DNA from: Gammaproteobacteria bacterium
GTDB lineage: Bacteria > Pseudomonadota > Gammaproteobacteria > Granulosicoccales > Granulosicoccaceae
Length of the DNA: 47,982 bases
NCBI GenBank assembly: GCA_002746645.1
Contig: PDPU01000004.1
Coordinates: forward strand, 1 to 47,982
Direction: 5' to 3'
Positions 43,439 through 47,982 of the stretch are shown here, in pieces (the stretch's first letter is position 1; every line of letters starts with the position of its first letter). The notes beneath the pieces are model-generated. The model was not told the DNA's origin. It saw only the letters and a program-made list of their open reading frames with translations, and did not search any database. The translations under genes were made by a program, and so were the position numbers.

Positions 43439-43582
43439 CCGGTTCAGGATCAATGGCGGAGAGGGAGGGATGATTCGCGCTGCGCGCTCACCCCTTGCGG
43501 GGCACCTTCGCTGCGCTGCGGTGTGCAAGTCGCTGCGCGACTTGTCGAACCCGGTTGATTGATCGAGGGTTCGAATCCGACA
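43439..43582. repeat. 144-bp direct repeat, copy 2, abutting tRNA-Ser
   Basis: Second copy of the unit at 43253-43396, starting 186 bases later. The tRNA-Ser 3' end match is at 43451-43471. Its last bases reach to within 4 bases of the tRNA-Ser CCA. Its terminal ATCGAGGGTTCGAATCC (43562-43578) is an exact inverted match of tRNA T-arm bases at 43599-43615. Confidence 0.95.
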
Positions 43583-43583
43583 C

Positions 43584-43676
<93 letters not shown>

Positions 43677-43831
43677 TGCTGGTCGATGGCGCCATCAGGC
43701 GCACGAATCGAGCGCGCAAGTATAACGGATCGGGGGCTGTGGCAGCGGCTTCGGATGCAGAAAAATTTCCGGGAACATTGTTGACACTGCTCCTCTTGCC
43801 CGTCATCATACTCTGCTCAGCCAGCCTGAAT

Positions 43832-43907
43832 GGCCAGGTAGCTCAGTCGGTAGAGCAGGGGACTGAAAATCCCCGTGTCGGCAGTTCGATTCTGTCCCTG
43901 GCCACCA
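43832..43907 (+). tRNA. tRNA-Phe (anticodon GAA)
   Basis: 76 bases. Acceptor GGCCAGG pairs with CCTGGCC, then A73 and an encoded CCA. The D arm is GCTCAGTCGGTAGAGC. The anticodon stem GGGGA/TCCCC encloses loop CTGAAAA, anticodon GAA. The T arm is GGCAGTTCGATTCTGTC, allowing one G-U pair. It is divergent from tRNA-Ser with 155 bases between them. Confidence 0.97.
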
Positions 43908-44179
43908 TCACAACGGCCGCTTGTGTAGATTTCCTTTCACGCCCGCCCGGAACAAGGCCTGAGTGAAACGTGCGGGGCACAGGTGGCAGCCTTTCACGTC
44001 ATGGCTACCTGCAGCTTCAGACGGCAGTCTACAGCAACGATGTGACGCACGAATCCTTCTGCATCGATTGTGATTCGGCAAGATTCAGCTGGTTTGGTGG
44101 GTCGCTGTTTCCTTTATTGCAGGCCTGTATTGGTTGTCATGCACATGGCAAAGTCAAAGTTGTTGGTAGAGGTTGTTGC

Positions 44180-46108
44180 GTGACGGATTACCTGGCCCTA
44201 CTGAATACCCTCGATGAGAACGAGCGCCTTGAAGCAAAGCGCGGCAGCGGAATTGGTCCTGCCGTGTTGGAGAGTGTTTGTGCCTTCGCCAATGAGCCCG
44301 GTTTGAAGGGTGGCACGATCTTGCTGGGTATTGCCATAGACGAAAATGATCTGTTTTCTCAGTATGCCGTTGAAGGAGTCGAGAACCCGGATGAGTTGAG
44401 CGCAACACTCGCATCACGATGCCGAAGCCAGTTCAACATCCCTGTCAGAGTACAGATTTCCAGCGAACAGATCAGCGGTAAAACGATACTTGTTGTTACC
44501 GTGCCAGAAGCTCAGCCTGGCGACAAACCGGTTTTCATCAAGTCGAAGGGTTTGCCCAAGGGGGCCTATCGACGCATCGGCAGTACGGATCAACAATGCA
44601 CGGAAGATGATCTGCTTGCCCTTTACCAAGGGCGGCAGAATGAGAGTTTTGATTACACTGTATTGCCTGATAGTTCGTTCGCGGATTTCTCATCGGAGGC
44701 CATTGCCGGCTATAGGGAAGTGCGTGCATTGGTCAATCGTGACGCTGAGGAATTGCTCTGGAATGATGAAGAGTTGCTCGAAGCATTGGGATGTGTTCGT
44801 CGGAAAGATGGTGAGCTACGGCCGACGGTAGCCGGCCTGTTGCTGTTCGGGAAAACGACGTCGCTTCGTCGTGTTTTTCCGATGACGCGTGTGGATTATA
44901 TTCGTGTTCCTGGCAAGGAGTGGATTTCGGATCCCGAGAATAGATTCGACAGTATAGAAATACGAGATCACTTGTTTCGCGTCATTCGAAGAGTCTTGGC
45001 AACTGTGCTGGACGATCTGCCAAAAGCCTTCGGACTCACGGAAGGTAATCCGCAGCGTACGGAAAGGCCATTGATACCGCAGCGGGTATTGCGTGAGGGA
45101 ATCGTCAATGCGTTGATGCACCGTAGCTATCGTAGCCATGCACCAATACAGATTATTCGTTACTCCAATCGTATCGAAATACTCAATCCGGGTCATTCAT
45201 TGAAATCGCCTGAACAACTGGGTGAACCTGGGTCGGTGCCGAGAAATCCTCGGCTTGCGGCCGTGATGCTGGATACGCGGTTTGCTGAGACCAAGGGTAG
45301 CGGAATCCGTGTGATGCGGGAGATGATGATGAACGCCGGCCTTGAACCACCCCTGTTTGAAAGTCTGAGGAGTGAAGATCAGTTCGCTGCTCGATACTAT
45401 TTCCAGCATTTCCTCAATGACGAAGCTGTTCGGTGGCTCAGTCGTTTTCGAGATCTGCAACTGACCGACGAGGAGGCGCGGGCGCTGGTTGCCGTGCGTG
45501 AGCAGGGTGCAATCGACAATGCCATGTACCGAGAGCTTAATCGGGTGGATACCTTGGCCGCAAGCCAGAGCCTGCGTCGTCTTCGAGATGTTGGTTTGCT
45601 CGAACAGAGGGGGCGCAGCTCTGCTACCCATTACAAGCCGACTGATTGGTTGCTGGGAACGTCTGATCGGTCAGGTGACGGATTCGGGTCCAAATCTGGT
45701 AGCTCCGAGGACTTATCTAGTAACCTTAGCGGCTTATCTAGTAACCCCAGCGGCTTATCTAGTAACCTCGAGAGCTTATCCAGTAACCCCGAGGGCTTGA
45801 CAGGTAGTCTTGATGATGCAAGACAGGAAGCTCGGCGAAAGTTGCTCAACGAGTTGCCCAACGAGCTTGCAGAGAGAATCGGTAGCCTCGGGCGGCGGCG
45901 ACCACCTGATATCCTGCGCGATGTTGTGTTGGAGCTATGTTGTCTTCGCAGTTACCGCACCGAAGAACTCGCGGTACTGTTGGTCAGGAATGTCGAAACC
46001 GTGCGCCAGAATTACCTTCGCCCGTTGTTGCGTGAAGGCCGCTTGTCCATGAGCAAACCCGACAAGCCGAACGATCCGGATCAGGCCTACCAGACGACCG
46101 ACGAGTGA
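44180..46108 (+). CDS. AlbA_2 (Schlafen-type) / HATPase-c_4 putative DNA-binding regulator
   Basis: 642 residues from a GTG at 44180 with AGAGG about 8 bases upstream. The N-terminal AlbA_2 domain has ENERLEAKRGSG...AVLESVCAFANEPGLKGGTILLGI. The middle is the ATPase-like HATPase_c_4 domain (LREGIVNALMHRSYRSHAPIQIIRYSNRIEILNPG, then ETKGSGIRVMREMM). A winged-helix region and a C-terminal segment with a 7-residue repeat and a second helical domain follow. Such proteins are annotated as RecG-like or transcriptional regulators and often travel with mobile or defence loci; the function is not established. Codon use is more AT-rich than its neighbours, and it sits next to two tRNA genes, both consistent with transfer. 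Confidence 0.9.
   Translation: MTDYLALLNTLDENERLEAKRGSGIGPAVLESVCAFANEPGLKGGTILLGIAIDENDLFSQYAVEGVENPDELSATLASRCRSQFNIPVRVQISSEQISGKTILVVTVPEAQPGDKPVFIKSKGLPKGAYRRIGSTDQQCTEDDLLALYQGRQNESFDYTVLPDSSFADFSSEAIAGYREVRALVNRDAEELLWNDEELLEALGCVRRKDGELRPTVAGLLLFGKTTSLRRVFPMTRVDYIRVPGKEWISDPENRFDSIEIRDHLFRVIRRVLATVLDDLPKAFGLTEGNPQRTERPLIPQRVLREGIVNALMHRSYRSHAPIQIIRYSNRIEILNPGHSLKSPEQLGEPGSVPRNPRLAAVMLDTRFAETKGSGIRVMREMMMNAGLEPPLFESLRSEDQFAARYYFQHFLNDEAVRWLSRFRDLQLTDEEARALVAVREQGAIDNAMYRELNRVDTLAASQSLRRLRDVGLLEQRGRSSATHYKPTDWLLGTSDRSGDGFGSKSGSSEDLSSNLSGLSSNPSGLSSNLESLSSNPEGLTGSLDDARQEARRKLLNELPNELAERIGSLGRRRPPDILRDVVLELCCLRSYRTEELAVLLVRNVETVRQNYLRPLLREGRLSMSKPDKPNDPDQAYQTTDE
45712..45795 (+). repeat. 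21-bp tandem repeat inside the AlbA_2 gene
   Basis: Four in-frame units of 21 bp (about CTTATCTAGTAACC plus 7 variable bases) encode LSSNLSG, LSSNPSG, LSSNLES and LSSNPEG from about residue 512. The unit keeps the frame, so copy number could change without breaking the protein. Confidence 0.93.
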
Positions 46109-46204
46109 AGACAGGCTCGATTCGTACGCCCATACTCCCGAGCAGATCCCTGCCACAGACCACGGGAACAGTGCCGGGCGTGAAACCACACTTCGAACTC
46201 CCAA

Positions 46205-47560
46205 TCAACAATCCGGAACCTGGCAGATCGTGCCACTCGTTCGGATCGCATTGTCATCACCTGCCGCCGAGCCATCGCCAGAGGCATTGTGCGGGCTGAC
46301 ACCGGGTTCCGCCACGATGGAGTGGGTTGTACGGAACTGAAGGGTGACCGGCGACAGCAGTGTATCGCTGGACAGGAAATCGTTGTTGCCTGTCGTCACG
46401 TGGCGCACGTAACCGTGACCTTCGTTCGCGTCGAGCGTTTGCAGCGGATTGCAATCGATCTCTCGATTTTCCCGGAAGCCACCAGGGGCGTAGCCGCCAA
46501 TCAGCAGGTCGCCATAGTGACTGCCGCTCGCCGCATTGCCACGTATGGTGATATGCTGGGATTCTACACAGTTTTCTGCACCCACCTCAAAGGCCCAGGG
46601 GGCGTTTCTGACGATGTTGTCGACGATGGAAACATGTCTCCCACCATCGATATAGATCGCCGCAGCCCAGCTTTCCTCGCCGCCATAGGCCATGTTTCCG
46701 ACGGTAGAGAGGTTCTCCACCACATTGCCCTCGATGAAACCGAATCGTGCCGTGTCCCGGATGCCCGGGAGGATGCGCCCCGAGTGGTTGGTTCGGGAGG
46801 GCGAGGTGCCTTCACCACCGATGGCATCAATGGCGATGTTGTTGATGTCCCGAAGGGTGTTGCTGCTGATCACCCAGCGCCGAACGTTGCCGTTCACGGC
46901 AATGCTTTCGCTCGAGCCCGTGCGCATGTCATGCACGGTGTTGCCATCGATAACCACATCACGGATACCGTCGCTTTCCGTCTCGCCAGTGCCGAATACC
47001 GCTATGGCGTGCGCGTCTGCATCGCTGTCGAAGTGGTGGATGCGGTTGTTGCGGATGAGTACCTCACGGATCCGCTCACCGCGGATCATGATGCCGAAAC
47101 TGTAGGCATTTCCGGCCCCGTAGCCGCGAATGTCGACGCCTTCGACGACTACCTGATGGGTGTCATCGCCGATGTGGATGGCCGCCCCGGGCGTGTCTGC
47201 CTGCAGCGCTGCCATGCCCGGCTCCCCCAGGAGGCGCGTTCGCGAGCGGGAAATCGAAACCGGTAGCCCCCCGCTGGCCTTGCTGACATCCACCGAACAA
47301 TAGCCATGCGGTCCTGCCACGGCATCACACTGGCTGATGGCTTCGGCTATCGAGCCAGTGGCCACCACCTGTGGTTCCGTCGGGAAATACGCCAACCAGC
47401 CGAGTGACGGCCGGTGGCGCTCATCGACGTCGGCGGCGCCCCAGCCAGCTGCAGCCTGGAGCGTCGAGCAAGCGACGGTCCAAGTGACAGCCATGACCCA
47501 TGTGGCCATACGACGGCGGATGTTCAAGGCACTGGGTGCATGCCGCATGAGCGGGTTCAT
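46205..47560 (-). CDS. Exported right-handed beta-helix (pectate-lyase-like) repeat protein
   Basis: About 451 residues from an ATG at 47560; starts at 47548 or 47509 are also possible as no clear ribosome site is visible. The hydrophobic stretch MATWVMAVTWTVACSTLQAAA is probably a signal sequence. Parallel beta-helix coils follow, each with the N-x-I/V-x-x-N wording: VLIRNNRIHHF, VVIDGNTVHDM, WVISSNTLRDI, GFIEGNVVENL, VSIVDNIVRNA and ITIRGNAASGS. Such proteins are polysaccharide lyases/hydrolases or surface adhesins; no catalytic set is recognised. A late segment has two or three Cys that could form a disulfide (CNPLQTL, TICQVPDC). Confidence 0.8.
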   Translation of the reverse strand: MNPLMRHAPSALNIRRRMATWVMAVTWTVACSTLQAAAGWGAADVDERHRPSLGWLAYFPTEPQVVATGSIAEAISQCDAVAGPHGYCSVDVSKASGGLPVSISRSRTRLLGEPGMAALQADTPGAAIHIGDDTHQVVVEGVDIRGYGAGNAYSFGIMIRGERIREVLIRNNRIHHFDSDADAHAIAVFGTGETESDGIRDVVIDGNTVHDMRTGSSESIAVNGNVRRWVISSNTLRDINNIAIDAIGGEGTSPSRTNHSGRILPGIRDTARFGFIEGNVVENLSTVGNMAYGGEESWAAAIYIDGGRHVSIVDNIVRNAPWAFEVGAENCVESQHITIRGNAASGSHYGDLLIGGYAPGGFRENREIDCNPLQTLDANEGHGYVRHVTTGNNDFLSSDTLLSPVTLQFRTTHSIVAEPGVSPHNASGDGSAAGDDNAIRTSGTICQVPDC

Positions 47561-47850
47561 GCGTGGTAACAGGGTGAATGACCGGGAAAGATCCCATGAT
47601 CCGGGCATGGTGGATGACCTGATGCAAACGGATGTGCGCGGGCTGATCGAAGATGCAGCCGGCTGCGTCCATCCGGGAGCGGGTGACGGCGCGGGGGACA
47701 AGCCGCGGTCGATATCCTCTTTCTCGACGATACTGCCGAGCCGGTAGTTCCGATCATGCATGTCTTCCACCACGTTGCCGATTCCCCGTTGCACACTCAG
47801 CGGGATCTTCAGCAGTGGTCATTGCCCGAATCCCTCTCCGCATCATACAT

Positions 47851-47982
47851 CTACTGACCCGGAAGACTGACGGTACGCCCGGCAAACAGCAGCAGTCCAC
47901 TCGGCTTGTCGATCAGGAAATAGAGGAAAGGCCTGTTGATCTCGATTATCTTCGGTTCTTCTTCTTCTCCCGGAGCAGCCGC
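47851..47982 (-). CDS. Serpin, C-terminal fragment (rest outside window)
   Basis: The minus-strand frame ending at the TAG (47851-47853) encodes 43 residues: an Ala/Pro/Glu-rich start, then INRPFLYFLIDKPSGLLLFAGRTV and a short tail. This is the C-terminal strand s4B-s5B signature of serpins (consensus RPFLFLIRDxxTGxILFxGRV). The acidic segment before it lies at the end of the reactive-centre loop region. Serpins trap serine or cysteine proteases; bacterial ones are usually exported. The frame is open to the window edge, so nothing can be said about the N-terminus or the inhibitory loop. Confidence 0.85.
   Translation of the reverse strand, partial: AAAPGEEEEPKIIEINRPFLYFLIDKPSGLLLFAGRTVSLPGQ

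Noticed and set aside
43253..43582. Possible CRISPR array
   Set aside because: Only two long near-identical copies with one spacer; unit length and tRNA content fit an att-like direct repeat, and there are no cas genes.

Overview
The window looks like chromosome of a GC-rich (low-to-mid 60 % by eye) gammaproteobacterium with an aerobic, sulfur-handling heterotrophic lifestyle. Support comes from mutY followed by yggX, a YdgA-like DUF945 protein, AsmA, GlpK/GlpD, E. coli-like GloA, MoaC/D/E and gammaproteobacterial-looking tRNA-Phe and tRNA-Ser genes. This is judged from gene content only; no database search was possible.

Layout. (1) 1-2405: tail of a conjugative-element transfer module, with the C-terminal part of an ICE-type protein and a TraG-N-like membrane protein. 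(2) 2456-9505: exported M16 zinc peptidase, lipoprotein penicillin-acylase-family enzyme, aldo/keto reductase and small lipoprotein. (3) 9548-11200: a MoeA-like/MocA-like molybdenum-cofactor fusion. (4) 11450-20892: a sulfide/persulfide locus. One arm reads rightward: a Crp/Fnr regulator with a Cys pair, a DUF2892 membrane protein with its own terminator, an ETHE1/Blh-type persulfide dioxygenase that is broken by a small deletion, a sulfurtransferase-SQR fusion whose start is also damaged, and a SulP transporter. It converges on a leftward five-gene arm: two YeeE/YedE half-transporters, a Tat-exported SQR, a DUF5368-like membrane protein and a TDT/SLAC1 channel. (5) 21260-24636: a Na+/solute symporter, an ABC-type sugar-like binding protein and a UspA-like protein, with no ABC permease or ATPase. 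(6) 24879-40496: housekeeping and metabolism: PhyH dioxygenase, lone RAM domain, DUF945, glycerol kinase and glycerol-3-phosphate dehydrogenase with an esterase and glyoxalase I, GST, moaD-moaE/moaC, AsmA, mutY-yggX and an ABC-2 exporter. (7) 40483-46108: an accessory-looking zone around tRNA-Ser and tRNA-Phe, with an iron/cobalamin-type ABC importer, a 144-bp direct repeat carrying tRNA-Ser 3' ends, and an AlbA_2/ATPase protein of lower GC. (8) 46205-47982: a beta-helix protein and the 3' end of a serpin.

How the genes fit together. The sulfide locus would oxidise H2S on both sides of the inner membrane (one cytoplasmic SQR fused to a sulfurtransferase, one periplasmic SQR), pass sulfane sulfur to a persulfide dioxygenase, and move sulfur species with SulP, TDT and YeeE proteins. 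Glycerol is phosphorylated by GlpK and oxidised by GlpD; the glyoxalase overlapping glpD would remove methylglyoxal derived from the dihydroxyacetone phosphate produced.

Most notable: two small frame-breaking deletions in adjacent sulfide genes; a symporter paired with an ABC-type binding protein and a Usp protein; tandem tRNA-Ser-tail repeats beside an importer cassette; several 8-21 bp tandem repeats, one of them inside a roughly 105-residue insert in MutY; and a probable ATT start for glpD.
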